Shown: positions 35,599-48,424 of the stretch, piece by piece | Layout: each line of letters begins with the position of its first letter | Position numbering within the stretch: position 1 is the first letter of the stretch | Source of the DNA: Rutidosis leptorrhynchoides | Taxonomy: Eukaryota > Streptophyta > Magnoliopsida > Asterales > Asteraceae | DNA length: 64,000 bases | Assembly (NCBI RefSeq): GCF_046630445.1 | Contig: NC_092334.1 | Location: 104,603,501 to 104,667,500 of the forward strand | Direction of reading: 5' to 3' | The notes under the pieces: model-generated | The model's database searches: none | Told to the model about the DNA's origin: nothing | What the model saw: only the letters and a program-made list of their open reading frames with translations | Made by a program: the position numbers and the translations under genes

Positions 35599-38211
35599 TG
35601 TAGCGACCCCGACAAATCGTCAAGTGACGGCGTCATCTACGTAGGTCCCATTGCATGGTCATAAGTCTTTAAGACAAAGTTTGACCAAAATATGTCGCCT
35701 TCATTTCAAAATAAAGATTGTTTCCAAAGTTTACAAGAATTGTTCAACCAAAAGTTAAGTTACAAGGTTATAAGTACATTTGAAATCTAGGCGACACGGT
35801 TTAAAATAAAGTCAAAAGACGCTCCAAGTAATGCATGTATACTCGACATCCAATGCAAGTATCAAATAGTGAGCGGAAGCATGTATCACATATCGTGCAA
35901 GACCTGAGAAAGACATAGAAATCTGTCAACGAAAACGTTGGTGAAATCATAGGTTTAAGTAAGTATGTGAGCAAAAGTGAGTTGAACCACAAGATTTGCA
36001 ACATCGATAAAGTCATAGTACATTCTAAAAGTTAATATTCACGAGCACTCAATTATCAAAGCTTAACATTCCGTCCGTTGAACCCCGTAATAATAGTGTT
36101 AGAACATACACTGTTTCCCGAAAATATATTTCACCCGTAGACGGTAGCGAACCGTCCGAAGTGAGGGTTTGTCAAACCCATATGGCCATATAACATAAGT
36201 TCTCGCTTACACCATCTGATGTAACTAATGATAATCGAATTGAGGATTTGTGTTCAAACTCGTATGTAGAATGTTTGTTTTCCCTGTACTTGTGTTCACG
36301 TAGTTTAAAAGAACGTTTATGTTTTCTCATCCCAAAAGTAAGTTCAAAAAGAGTAAAAGTGGGACTATGATCTCACCTTGAGTGCAAGAGTTAATAAAGT
36401 ACTTCAACAAGTACACGCGTGCAAAGACAAAGCTAGTCTTGACCTAAACATATAGGTTATATTAATAACGATAGTCACGAAGGGTCAAAGATGTTCAATT
36501 AGTCCTATGGCTCGTTACGACTCGATTAATATAGCACGTGGATCAATTTGTCAAGTTTCATGCACGATACAAGTAATTAAGCATGTTAGAACGATCGTAT
36601 AATTGTTTGGTTAAGTTTGACAAAAAGTCAAACTTGGTCAAAGTCAAAGTCAACGGGGTCGGATCGGGTGTCCGACAATTTTCTCATGATGAGAAGTCAT
36701 ATACGAGCATAATAGTCAAGTTTCATGGTAAACGGGGTTATAGTAAAGCGGGAAACATTTTTGTGACATGAAAAACAAAGACAAAATGAGCTGGGCAGAT
36801 GCGCGGCGCGCTATGGGTTGCGCGGCGCGCACCCAAGTGTAAATCCTGGTCAGAACTTAACCACGAAGACAAACATCTGGGATTTCTAATTCTGCGCGGC
36901 GCGCGGGTATATGCGCGGCGCGCAATACCTGGGAAACATGCAGTTTGCAGAAAAATGGTCCAAGTCACGAACCAAAATACAATTTAACACATCTCATGCA
37001 CCGAAAACACTTAGAACATGTATCTTATACCATCGGAAAGGTATTTTGACAAGGAAAACATCTAAACGCATTTCACCAATCAAACTTCCACTTACAACAA
37101 CCAAAAACCGCAATTAAACATTCATAATCGAAGTTCAAGTTCCAAAAACGCATTTTATGATTCGGGAACTTTTAACATACAAATGATATGCCGTTTTGAA
37201 GGTAATAACGCATACATTGCAACTAGACGCATATTCCAGGTTTCAATAAACATTTACTACGTCAAAATCACTAGCCACGTTATCGTTTCAAAATCAATTT
37301 CGACACAAATGAGACTTATGATTCACTAATCAAACGCTAGCATACATCACACCATTTCGAAGCTATTTACGCATACAATTTAACTAGTTAACTAGCATAC
37401 ATTCAAACAAGTGTCTCAACTAGCATTCAACCGCATCAAGTTCCTACCAAAACGATAATCGATTCACCAAAAACACATTTCATGTTATTGAGCTAGTTTT
37501 TCATCACCCAACATATCAAAACGAAGCTAATGAAGTAACTAACACTTTTAACACATACACTTTATCTTATAACATCATTTGAGCAACCAAAACTCAAGAT
37601 TAAGCTAGACCCATTTGGGTGTTCATGTCATATTTTCAAAACACGAAGAACGAGCATACAAATTACATACACGACATCCCTACGAGCCATAGACACTAAT
37701 TAACACCATTTCAAGTCAAAAACACGAATTTAGAGAAATCTAGAGTTTTAGAAATGTTACCCAAACTTGATGATATTGGTATCAAAATGTAGAGGATGAA
37801 GAGAGGATCACGAAAATGTAATTTGTTTTGATGTTTGCTTCTCCAATCGGGTTTAGATGATGATTTTATGTTGAGGGTTTTGAGTTCAAAAATGGGAAGT
37901 AGAGAGAAAGAGGAGGATGAAGGTGGGAGGTGGAGATGAAATGAATGGATGTGGTAAGTGGGTTGACTAGTTGACCTAGTCAACTAGTTTGCCCATTTGG
38001 CAATCTCGGTCCCTCGAGTTTCAAAGCGGGTGCGGGAATTAACCCAACGAATATTTTAAAAACGTTCGAGTAACGGATGACTTTATAATTAAATAACGAG
38101 GATATTATGAACGTTAGTTAACGAAAGATGCCAAATTAAATGACGAAAGATATTATTTAAAAAAAAAGACGGTGTTAAAATAAATTTAACGGAAAAACGC
38201 GGGATGTTACA
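35599..38211 (-). mobile_element. Element F: 5' LTR (2613 bp)
   Basis: Twin of 29208-31822, offset 6391 bp. It has TGTA...TACA ends and abuts the PBS. It carries the family hairpin CAACG-TTTT-CGTTG (35927-35940), the TTTTGGGATGAGAA block, and four TGCGCGGCGCGC copies at 36800, 36819, 36893 and 36912. Near identity of the two LTRs implies a very recent insertion. Confidence 0.95.
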
Positions 38212-38337
38212 CGATATGATGTAAATCGTGAGCATTTGAGATTGAAATAATAGTCTTAATTTAAGACCTAATTCAAAACGAGATTAGTTAAGTAGTTGCT
38301 GCTAAAGCAATTATTTGGGAAGATATACATTTAAACT

Positions 38338-38872
38338 TAGGGATGACAATGGATGTCCGATTCATCGGATATCCATCTGATCCGATCCATTTACATGGAT
38401 ATGGATGATCTAAACGGATGATAAATGGATATGGATGATGTGAAAAATTAGTGGATCGAATATGGAACATAATTTATCATCCATGAATATATCCATTTAC
38501 CACATGAAACACATACATACATATAAATATATGCAAATATATTTAAATATCCATATATGTGTACACTATAAACTATTAAAATGTTATCGAAAATATAGAT
38601 TATGAAGATACAATTATATGAATAGTATTAAATTAATATATCTTACCTATACTACACATCTTTGTTAAAAACATTTTGATAATTTCATTTCATAATAGGA
38701 AATATTTTTAGAAAAATTTAACATCCAACGGATACCCGATAATCGCTTAATTCAACGGATATAAATATGAATGGATGAATTGAAATTAAATGAATATGGA
38801 TATGAATATAGATTTTAAAAATTAAATAGATATATGTACACCCGATCTATATCCAATCTATTTTCATCGCTA
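38338..38872. mobile_element. hAT-like MITE (535 bp) with 8-bp TSD
   Basis: Ends TAGGGATGACAATGGAT and, inverted, TAGCGATGAAAATAGATT. TAGGGATGRCAA-type ends are common in plant hAT MITEs. The flanks TTTAAACT (38330-38337) and TTTAATCT (38873-38880) match at 7 of 8 bases. The inside is rich in GGATAT/ATATCC repeats and has no ORF. Confidence 0.75.
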
Positions 38873-38880
38873 TTTAATCT

Positions 38881-39427
38881 TAAAAATAAAACAAATTCCG
38901 ATTGATTTGCTTATTATTATTTTGTCTATAAAGCGAATCAAAGAAACAAAATGGAGTTGATTTATATACAATCCAAACCCAATTAATTACTTGGTAATTC
39001 ACCTTTCACGTAATACTCCAAGATATCACATTCACCTATATGTCGAAATGAATGAATAAAAAAGTAAATAAGGCTTATTAAATAAATAAATAAATAAATA
39101 AACTAAAATTAGGATTAGGGATAATAATAATCATAATGAGTGATGAGTAAGTACATCGAGAGGTTTTCACTTGTTTTTTTAGCAACAAAAAAGGAGGGAG
39201 CTCCAAAGTTGTTAAAGTTTGGAGATGGCAGCGTATTTTGCGCCATTATTGCGTATCTCGCACGAAGTCTTAACTGTCGGTCTCCCTTTTTAAAACCATA
39301 GTATTTTTCTATGCATCACAAATAAAAAGGTATTGGGGAACATATAGTGCACGATAATTAAGTGGATGGCATTATACTATTATCTGTCCTACTTTTTTTC
39401 TTTTTGGCTATTATTCACTTTTAATTG

Positions 39428-39514
<87 letters not shown>

Positions 39515-40379
39515 TATATTTATATTTATATTTATATTTAAATATAGATATAAATGGTAGGTTTTTGAGTTCGTGGGTTACACTGGTGTGTAAAAAATCG
39601 TGCAGGTAAGTGTCATTTGCAAATCGTGCAGTTCATATCGGTATGTAAATAGTGATATTTAAAAAGGTAAGGTATAAGAATTATTTAAGAACCGTGCTGT
39701 TGACAAATTTTAAAAATTATTTTGAGTTTAAAAGAATGTGGTGTTGGTTTTAGAGCCCGTGCGTTTAATAAGTTTTTAATTATATTTAAATTATATACGA
39801 CGTAAAAGTTTTGTTATTTTACAAATACTATATACAATTATAATAGTTGTATATATAATTCTTATTTTTTAAATAAAATTGCAACCCGTGAGTTTAATTT
39901 TAGAAAAAGCTGTTAGTCATTTCAGCAAAATAGAGTACTCGAGGTAGTCGTCATGTATAATTAATATTATATTAGTTATATTTACATGTTCATAAATAAT
40001 TTAAGGACTTAAAGTGTAAATTCAAATCACTTTCATATTTATTTCTAAAAAGAAATGCTCCCTTGATAGTGCATAGAAGCCCCGAGTCGAATATAATTTA
40101 TTGCGTTTAGTTCGTAAAATTATTTTGAGTTGAACGGTAATGACGGTGGAACCTAACTCACTGCGAATAAAAAGATAAATCCGTTCAAAAATTTTGGCGG
40201 ATTTTGTTTGGTGGGTTTATATTAAATAATGAATTTACTTTTTATACCCCGAAATTATCTTTTATACCCCTGATAAATTAGAATTAGTACCCAAATGTGA
40301 GGGGAGTAAACTATAAATTTGAAGGAAAAGACAAAAAAAAAAAGTCGACACATTCAATATTTTATATATGGGTCAAATT
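38881..40379. other. AT-rich spacer with a trinucleotide repeat
   Basis: No gene recognised over 1.5 kb. It includes an (ATT)n tract at 39428-39514 running into (TTTATA)n to 39540. Confidence 0.6.
39428..39514. repeat. (ATT)n microsatellite
   Basis: About 29 ATT units, followed by four TTTATA units. Confidence 0.97.
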
Positions 40380-41311
40380 CTTAAAAAGTAAATTTGAAAC
40401 TCCCAAAGTGATCATTGATTTCTTGAAAAGAGTCCAACTGTCCGTCAATAAACTCGTGCGTATCCTTCGTACCGATAACGACACCGAATTTCATAATTCA
40501 ACTCGAAACTCGTATCTTGCCAACACTGGTATCACACACCAAACTTATGCCGCCCGCACAACACAACAGAATTGAGTTGTTGAAAGGCGAAATCGAACCC
40601 TCGTTGAAGTAGCCAGGACAATGCTTGTTTACTCGAAACTACCTCTGTTCCTTTGGGCTGAAGCGGTTTCCACGACGTGCTTTACACAGAACCGCTCAAT
40701 CAACAACCATCGCTTTGATAAAACTCCATATGAACTTCTCTTTGATGGCCGACCTAATGTTAAATACTTTCATATTTTTGGATGTGCATGTTGTGTACAG
40801 AACGATCAATACAATCTTCGAAAGTTTGATGTTCGTGGTGATAAAGCTATCTTCAATGGCTATTCGCATGATCATATAGCTTATCGTGTTTACAATCGTC
40901 GAAATCGTACCATCAAAGAAAGCACCAACGTGAAGTTTGACAAGTTGTCCAGTATGGTTCTTGGACACAACGTTTCTAGACCCGGACTTAACCTGACAAC
41001 ACCTGATTCTCCACTCAGGCATGACCCGCTTGCAACCTCGGATGATCTTGATGTGTTGTTTGAACCAATCGTTCTTCCAACCTCGCCCAATCCCACGGTT
41101 TCTCGAAATCCGATTGCTCCCAAATCCATGTCAATTGACACTTCTACTCCTGTAGTTGTGGGCGAATCGCCTTTCGTTGAAAATGACTCCTATAAGTTCC
41201 TTTTCTTGGATAATCTTTATACTTGTGTGTCGTCTAGTTCTTATGTCCCTCATGTTGCAACTCATGATCCAACAGAAGAGACTCCTCCCATTGTAACTGA
41301 TGAAACCTCTC
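40380..41311 (+). pseudogene. Ty1/Copia integrase fragment, cut by element C
   Basis: Integrase core and the following linker of a Copia polyprotein: LVRILRTDNDTEFHN (family LRTDNGTEF, catalytic Asp kept), VVERRNRTLVEVARTM, LPLFLWAEAVSTTCF, then KTPYELLFDGRPNVKYFHIFG and a Ser/Pro-rich linker. A TAG at 40573 and frame changes upstream show decay. The sequence ends abruptly at 41311 where the LTR of element C starts. Copia RT is not present in the window and may lie past the nested block. Confidence 0.88.
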
Positions 41312-43309
41312 TGTGACGACCCGGAAATTTTCGACCAAATTTAAACTTAATCTTTATATGGTTTCGACATGATAAGCAAAGTCTGTAAAGTTGAGTCTTA
41401 AAAATTTTGAACTGTTTCATATATTCAATTGACCTTCGACTAATTCCGACGATTCACGAATAGATAATTAGAAATAGATTTGTGTGTATTTAAATATATA
41501 TGTATATACATAAATATAATAAATTGAAAATATAACTTTAAATATTATATGTCGCTGTTATTAAAATTAATTATGTAAAAAAAAATATAAAAAAAATGAT
41601 ATTATGATAGTTATTAGTTAAAACATATCTATATATATAAATAAAGTATATTAGAATATATATTTTGTAATTTCGAATATATTTAGAAAACGATAGTAAC
41701 ACCAAGTTATCATTCGAACGATATTACATGAGTTAAAAAGGAACTTATTTGATTTAATAATAAAAGGTGATTCGAAAATGAGTTATATAAAATATAGGCT
41801 TACTAAAAATACATTTAGGAACTATTTGTTGAATTTTAAAAATTTTTATATTTTACTTGGGGTTAGGAGTGAATAATTAATGTAATTTTTATTTAATAGT
41901 TAATGACCGAATTTTATACTATAATGGCAGAAATAAATAAAGAGAAGTAGTGTAAAAATTTGGAATTTTTCCGAAGACTTTTATCCGTCAGTGAATTAAT
42001 CAACGGAGCACGATAGCACTTGTAATTAAAAGTGTCGGTACTAAAAGACATTTGAGTGTCTGCTTTACTAGTGCATCCCATGAATTATATTATTCTGTGT
42101 TTTGTTTTCACCATCCACTGAATCTTATAATATATACATACTTACATCATATATAGATAGATAGTTACACAATTATTGGACACCACATAATTTACTCTTC
42201 TTCTTCAATGATAACAACCATTACCCATTTTTTCTTTCTTTTCGTGAGAGTCACCCTCACAACCACTTCACTACTCGCCACCACTTGAAACACTTAAAAG
42301 TCTTGAACCACCATCCGTCGACAACCATCACCTACTCATTTTTTTTTCTTTTTCTGTTGTAATCAACCAATCACCACACCATCTAGCTTTATGTTTCCTT
42401 TTTGTTGTTGTGAATCACCCAGACAAGACACCCATCGCCACCCGAACCAAAACCCACCTGTTCGATCTTCAGTCTTTTAGTTTCTTGATCAAAACATCAT
42501 CTCCCTTTATCTCTCTTCCTCTCTTCTGTTTCTGCCCAAGAATCACGCGAGATGAACCATCACCGTTTCTGTTCAAGCGTGAACAGCAGCTTTTGCTGCT
42601 ACGCTGCAATTCATTTTTTTCTGTTGAAATTCAGTTCGAGACAAACCACCAATTAAAACCACAAGCTACAGCTGCATCGTTTGGGTATTGTTTTTGCTGC
42701 TGTGACCCCACTCAAAAGTTCACTAAGGCTGATGCTACAGTTCCATTTCTTTTGTGGTTGAACCGAAAGACAAACCACCAATTTAATTAGATCCTCTACT
42801 GGGCCGTTGAACTGAACTCATAAATCCCACATCTTTAATTGGGTTTGTTTCTCTCCAATTGAGCTTGTTTTGTTTATTGAATTTGGCTATATCAATTGGG
42901 CTCTATATTCAAACCCTTGACCCACTTTATATCTTGAATAAATTCGATAAAAATGATGACGATAATAAACGATGGTGAAAATGAGATGATAATGATTAGG
43001 AGATGAAGATAATGAGATGATGATGATGAAGATATAGTGATGACATGAGGTTAATGATGATCGTATTTAGATGATGATGAAGGAATAATCATGGCGGCTG
43101 TGTTGATCCTAATTGAGTAAAGCAGACACCAAAATCTTATGGGTTTCTTATTTGTTAAAAGGGCTAACGAATTACTGGGCTGCCATATTTTTGTTTGGGC
43201 CGTTATTGAACTGTTGGGCCATGTATTTAATCTGTTGGGCTGAGTAATTAAATCAATTACTACTTGGGCCGATAGATGGGTTAAATAGTATTAGGCTGGG
43301 ATTATAATC

Positions 43310-43390
43310 AGAAAAGCTGCGGTAGAGGAATGGTGTGGGGTGTTTTCGGATTAATGTGAGGTCGCGGGTTCGAGTCTCGTCTGGGGCAGT
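43310..43390 (+). repeat. tRNA-like Pol III box module in the element C LTR
   Basis: Contains GGTTCGAGTCT, a good B box (consensus GGTTCGANTCC), about 45 bp after a weak A-box-like GCGGTAGAGGAATGG. It may be a tRNA-derived SINE or tRNA relic absorbed into the LTR. No cloverleaf is evident, so it is not called a tRNA gene. Confidence 0.4.
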
Positions 43391-43694
43391 TCTTTTTAGA
43401 AAAAGCTTGGAGAGGGTTCGTGAATCCGAGGCCAACCTTGCACTTGTTCAATGCCATCATATGTATAATTATTACGAAATACAGTATTGTGAGTTCATTT
43501 GATTCCCTTTTACTCTTTACATTTTGGGACTGAGAATACATGCGCTGTTTTTACAACTGCTTTATTAAATGCTTTTGAAATATATTTTGAACTGCGAATA
43601 CATGAAATGCTTTTATAAATGTTTGACGAGATAGACACAAGCAAAACATTCCTCGAATGAATTATTATACAGACAGAAGTTTTGCGGATTATTA

Positions 43695-43818
43695 TTGAAT
43701 TATGTGGACATGATAATTGCTACCATTGAATTATGTGGACATGATAATTGCCACCATTGAATTATGTGGACATGATAATTGCCACAATTGAATTATGTGG
43801 ACATGATAATTGCCACCA
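43695..43818 (+). repeat. 31-bp tandem repeat, four copies
   Basis: Unit TTGAATTATGTGGACATGAT plus AATTGCCACCA, four copies with one or two changes each, in the 3' half of the element C LTR. Elements D, E and A do not show it. Confidence 0.9.
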
Positions 43819-44423
43819 ATTGATGTGAATGTTATGTATCGAGAGAATGATTTTTATACACAAGTTATGTGTATTATATTTTGTACATGAGATATGTGTA
43901 CGGTTCCTAAGATTTATGAAAAAGGATTTCGTACACGAGAAAGGTGTACTGTATTTAAAAGATATCACATGTACATTACAGGTGGGTATAGGATTCGGGC
44001 CCATTTGTACTATGCAGCATTTAAATCTTGTGGTCTATCAAAATGATGAATTTTATTGTTTTATGATAAACCTATGAACTCGCCAACCTTTTGGTTGACA
44101 CTTGAAAGCATGTTTATTCTCAGGTATGAAAGAAATCTTCCGCTGTGCATTTGCTTATATTAAAGATATTACTTGGAGTCATTCATGACATATTTTAAAA
44201 GACGTTGCATTCGAGTCGTCGAGTTCATCATGATTATTACTAAGTCATTTATAATTGGATATATTATGAAATGGTATGCATGCAGTCAACTTTCGATGTA
44301 ATGAAAGTTTGTCTTCTAAAAACGAATGCAATGTTTGTAAAATGTATCATATAGAGGTCAAGTACCTCGCGATGTAACCAAGTGTAATGTATTCGTCCAA
44401 ATGGATTAGGACGGGTCCTTTCA

Positions 44424-44438
44424 GTTGGTATCAGAGCG
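44424..44438 (+). other. Element C: primer binding site (initiator tRNA-Met type)
   Basis: GTTGGTATCAGAGCG follows the LTR end and matches the plant initiator tRNA-Met site TGGTATCAGAGC. Confidence 0.9.
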
Positions 44439-44832
44439 GTTGTCTTAGCGAACCAGGTCTTGCATTAGTGTGTCTAACTGATAGTTATTTAGATGCATTA
44501 GTGGGTCTGGACTTCGTCTGTGTCTGCATGTCAAAAGTTTTGCTTATCATTTCGTGTCGAAAATTAACTGCTTATCATTCTTAGGGAATCAATTGCTTAT
44601 CATTCTTAGTCTAGACACATCTTAGTGCATTGATTGCATGAATAGTGTATAGACAAAATTTATATCTTAGCGTATCTGTTACTGTAAACTTTGTCTGACA
44701 TATTCCGTAAATTCCTCCGTAATCTATGAAATCTTTTGTTCTATATATATATAGATACTCTATATAATTAGAATACCATCCGATAGCCGGAAATCATTTC
44801 ATATCGAAAAATTCTTTACTCAATCGAACGAA

Positions 44833-45353
44833 ATGGAACTCGCCACTAGTTCAAGTTCTTCGGAATCCGACAGCTATTCCGACATGGATGTTCACATAAG
44901 TTCCGAAAGTAGTATAACCGGAATGGATCAACAAATCAGTCATCACCAATTCTGGATGAATTGGGGATGGGTTCGTAGTCGAATTAATCATTGGAGACGA
45001 GAAGAAGGCGATCCTTTCCACCAACCGAATTCTCCTCTTGACGGAGAACCCAAAGCACTTACCGGCGAACCAGTCCGAAACACCATTTTCACCCTCATTT
45101 CCTGAATATGTCGCCATGATTATATTCTATCTAAAATTCTAAACCTTATTCATCCGCTCGTTCCGACCGACAATCATCCCGGAATAATAGAAGAAGTCAA
45201 CGAACTTCGCGCTCGAGTAATCAATTTGGAGAATATGGTGCAAAATTTACCAGCTTCAGCAACATTATCGGCACCAACAGTACCATCAATAAACAGCACC
45301 AGTACCATCAACAATCCATGCTTCAACATCTCCTTCTGTACCTCGAGTATAAT
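44833..45353 (+). pseudogene. Element C: copy of the WMNWGWVR ORF, broken
   Basis: Homologue of the intact ORF of element E (55776-56222). The first 90 residues are open: Ser/Asp/Glu-rich start, then MDQQISHHQFWMNWGWVR, NHWRREEGDPFH, EPKALTGEPVRNTIF. A TGA at 45103-45105 interrupts it. Similarity continues downstream in the same frame (RHDYIL, then EEVNELRARVINLENMV). I do not recognise the family. It is a shared trait of non-autonomous elements C and E. Confidence 0.8.
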
Positions 45354-45587
45354 CGTCGTTCTATGAATTGTTCTATATCATTTATCTTCGTTCTACATGA
45401 CAATTATATAATTTCTAATGTTTTAGAGGTTATGTATTCTAGTTCTAATGATAAATCAAATGAGATTGATATCATATTAACTCATTAAATCCATGATTAC
45501 ATCTGAAGAAAATATATATGTATATATATTTTCATAAAGATTGTAATTAAAAATTCTTTTGTACAAACTGTTAATGGTGAAAATATT

Positions 45588-45608
45588 TTAACGGGTAGGT
45601 AATACCCG
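45588..45608 (+). other. Element C: internal PPT-like motif
   Basis: TTAACGGGTAGGTAATACCC, about 480 bp after the ORF stop. The first 14 bases equal the core of the 3' PPT of elements A and E. The reverse arm TACCCG could form a small hairpin with CGGGTA. Confidence 0.6.
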
Positions 45609-48424
45609 AGGAATATTTAGATTTCACATTTACAAGTTACACTGTACATTCTTCGAATCTGATTCAACAGTCATTTACTATCCTACTTACATCTACAGAT
45701 ATACGAATCCGTTCACCACAGAATAACCATTTTCATTCAATTTCATATTTGGAATTTTGACTTATCAGAATCCAACAAGTGGCATAATGAAGAAAACATT
45801 GGATAAAATAAAATTTATTAGAAACAAACAAATTAACTATGAGAAATTATGTTAAGAATCCACGCTAACAAAATCCTAGCTAACTGTTCCTAGCTAACTG
45901 TTAATTCTCGCAAATTTTAATTATCGCAATTTTAATTCCCGCAATTTTATTTATTGCCATTTAATTTCTGTTATTTATTTTACGCACTTTATTTATCATC
46001 ATTTAAATACTATTATTTACGCATTTTAAATATCAGGACACGTATACAAGGTTTTGACATATCATATCGACGCATCTATATATATTATTTGGAATAATCA
46101 TAGGCACTCTATATGCGGTAATGATCGAGTTAGCTATACAGGGTTGAGGTTAATTCTAAAATAATATATATACTTTGAGTTGTGATAGAGTCTGAGACAT
46201 GTATACAATGGGTCACGATACGTATTAATTAATTCGAATATTATATATTAAACAATATATGAATTGTTGAATTACAAACTGTGGACTATTAACTGCGGAC
46301 TACCAACATTGGACAATTAAAATGAATTAAAATATTGATGATTATAACATATGAAACTAAACAATTCTTCAAGTTTGCCACTTGATTTCATCTTAAACCC
46401 TATTTGTATATTGACGATTACAATATGCGTTCAAACCCTTCATGATTCTTGAAAACACCTAAATCGAGAGGATGAACCAACCGCACTTCATCTTCGGAAG
46501 AAAAGATTGATACATATAGTTATGCACCTGAAAACACTCGAAACCTGAGTAAACGCTTAACACGTATCTGTGCTAGCTCCTTTGGCATTGTTATTACCGA
46601 AAATAACATTGCAATTCTTTTTTAAATTAGCCAATTTTATCACAGCTCCAGCAAATCAACTTCAAATTTTCATTCGAATCAACCTTATTATAAATTTGAT
46701 ATATACGTTTGCCATTGTTATTGTTACCAGGAAACCTTTTATATTCTATAATATTACCAAGCAACCTCGTTGCTCCTTGGCTAAAATCTCTCCAAAAAAT
46801 TGCTATACTTATTGAAACCCTATCATGTACTCATCGACATCTTGTAACAATAGTTGCCATACCAAATACCGGGAATCATTAATCATTAATTCTCGAATTT
46901 TGCAGCGTTCTACATCAACAGTTATATGTATACATATAACATTTATCTCTTAGAACTATGATCTTTCATTCTGAATTTCTGAAAAGCATCCAGTCTACGA
47001 ATCGATACTCGAAATGTTAAAAAAGCTGAATGAAGCAGCAAAAACTGTAAACGACCTTAACGGTCGAAAGTTTGATGATAAAGAAGAATACGTTAGAAAA
47101 AGCTCAAAAGTTTTGGAACTGGAAAACGGATTGAGCAAACTATGAATGAGGCGGTGGACAAATCACAAAGACTAAACCTGCTTTAAAAGAATCCAAAATG
47201 ATTCAGTATCTGCTGAAGTCATTAACAAATACCTTGCTCTTGCCTCTACACTTTCACGGACAAATCTTCATCATAATCCATCGATATTAGAAATTCTAAG
47301 ATATCATCGTATCTTCATTATAAATATCCTCGATATTTTTGAAGATATTTTCATAACTATTCTTATCTGAAATCATTTATCTCCTCGCGATATCAGAGTT
47401 ACATCAGAAAGGAAACTGTATTAGTTTCTAAATTCTGAAAAATTCGAATTTAAAATTTGGGTGATTTTGAAGTAGTGTTGGAAATTGATGCATGAGTTAG
47501 TATAATATAATGACACTTGATCAACGTGATTATATTACAGTAAGTCATGCTGAGTTTCTAATGGAACGTGATGATTCACAGACCCTACCGTCATCATGTG
47601 CCATGTTACACAACTCTTACATTCTATCCAATCTCTAAACATATCAAGAACATATATTCTTGATAGTTTTATCTTTCGTGATTCCGGTAACTTAACAAAT
47701 CAAATCGTACTATTACGTTTCTCTCTGCTTAGAATATTATAATCATCCGAAACTCTATACTTACGAATTCTGGACCATTATTCGCTTGACCTGAAGTCGG
47801 GAAGAGGAAACAAAAGCATAGGACTCCGAAATATAAGGGAGAATATAAAGCCCGATAACAACACATAAATTACAAACCGAGTATATCAATGTTTATCGAA
47901 ACATAAAGACACGGAAGAATTAAAAACACTATAACCCCAAGGGCAAAGTAGAAGTAAACAGATTCCTCCGGTGGAAGTTGGAAAAGGAGAATGATTGTTT
48001 CAATAGTCAGGATAACGACAAGGATCAGAACTGGATTAAGCATTTTCACAATCTTTTGAATTTGAAAATTGAGTATAGGAGTGGTAAAAGTAATGGAATG
48101 GAAGAAGTTAATTTATAGTGAAATATCTAAGAAATCAAGGCAAATCTTCGCATTTAATTAGAGAGATCCTAATTTCCTGAAATACCGAAGAATCAAATCT
48201 TATATAGATTACGTAGATTTTCTCTAAATCCCTTGAATTCCGTAAATCAACCGTGACTACGTCATCGGTTAAGACGAACATGCATTTACTCATTTCATTT
48301 TTGTGATAGCTTCACTCGTCCGCTTCGAGTAATCGAATGATTTTATCCATATTACTCCATGATGATAAAACTCTATTTATCAACTCATTTTTGTCATGAA
48401 AACATTTTTATTGTCAGCCATGAC
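45609..48424 (+). other. Element C: remaining internal region, cut by element D
   Basis: Collinear with element E 56617-59220. It has no long ORF. It holds the PABP-like fragment (47005-47250) and a conserved TTTCACTATAAATT on the minus strand (48110-48118 and flank). It stops at 48424 where element D begins, about 45 bp before its own PPT would be expected. ATGAC at 48420-48424 is the likely target duplication of D. Confidence 0.75.
47005..47250 (+). pseudogene. Element C: poly(A)-binding protein-like fragment (RRM3-RRM4 linker)
   Basis: Translated piecewise it gives AAKTVNDLNGRKFDDKEEYV followed by a K/E-rich linker and MNEAVDKSQRLNL, then a KN..NDSVS segment. This follows plant PABP, where RRM3 ends with a LNGKKFDGKEWYV-type motif and the linker has KEAADKxQGLNLYVKNLDDSV. 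A TGA near 47143 and frame shifts break it. The homologous stretch in element E keeps the upstream VNFENADEAA. It is probably host gene capture. An origin from another RRM protein is possible. Confidence 0.6.

Larger units (their letters stand above)
41312..44423 (+). mobile_element. Element C: 5' LTR (3112 bp)
   Basis: Begins TGTGACGACCCGG and ends CCTTTCA directly before a tRNA-Met PBS. It contains the family block: CTTGTGGTCTAT, hairpin CAACC-TTTT-GGTTG (44084-44097) and TTATTCTCAGGTATG. Its start resembles the solo LTR at 5047-7404. Reading frames inside (for example 42410-42790) have no family match and are probably untranslated leader. Confidence 0.9.

Noticed and set aside
42410-42790. 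A 126-residue ORF in the element C LTR
   Set aside because: The pyrimidine-rich, low-complexity context looks like untranslated leader, and no related LTR keeps the frame.
43310-43390. A true tRNA gene
   Set aside because: The B box is good, but the A box is weak and no cloverleaf or acceptor stem can be built by eye.
43253-43541. ORFs with DETRTRDL and RRDSNPRP segments
   Set aside because: These strings are well-known artefacts of tRNA-like repeat DNA; the B-box module explains them.
43695-43818. CRISPR-like array
   Set aside because: Direct tandem repeat without unique spacers, in a plant LTR.
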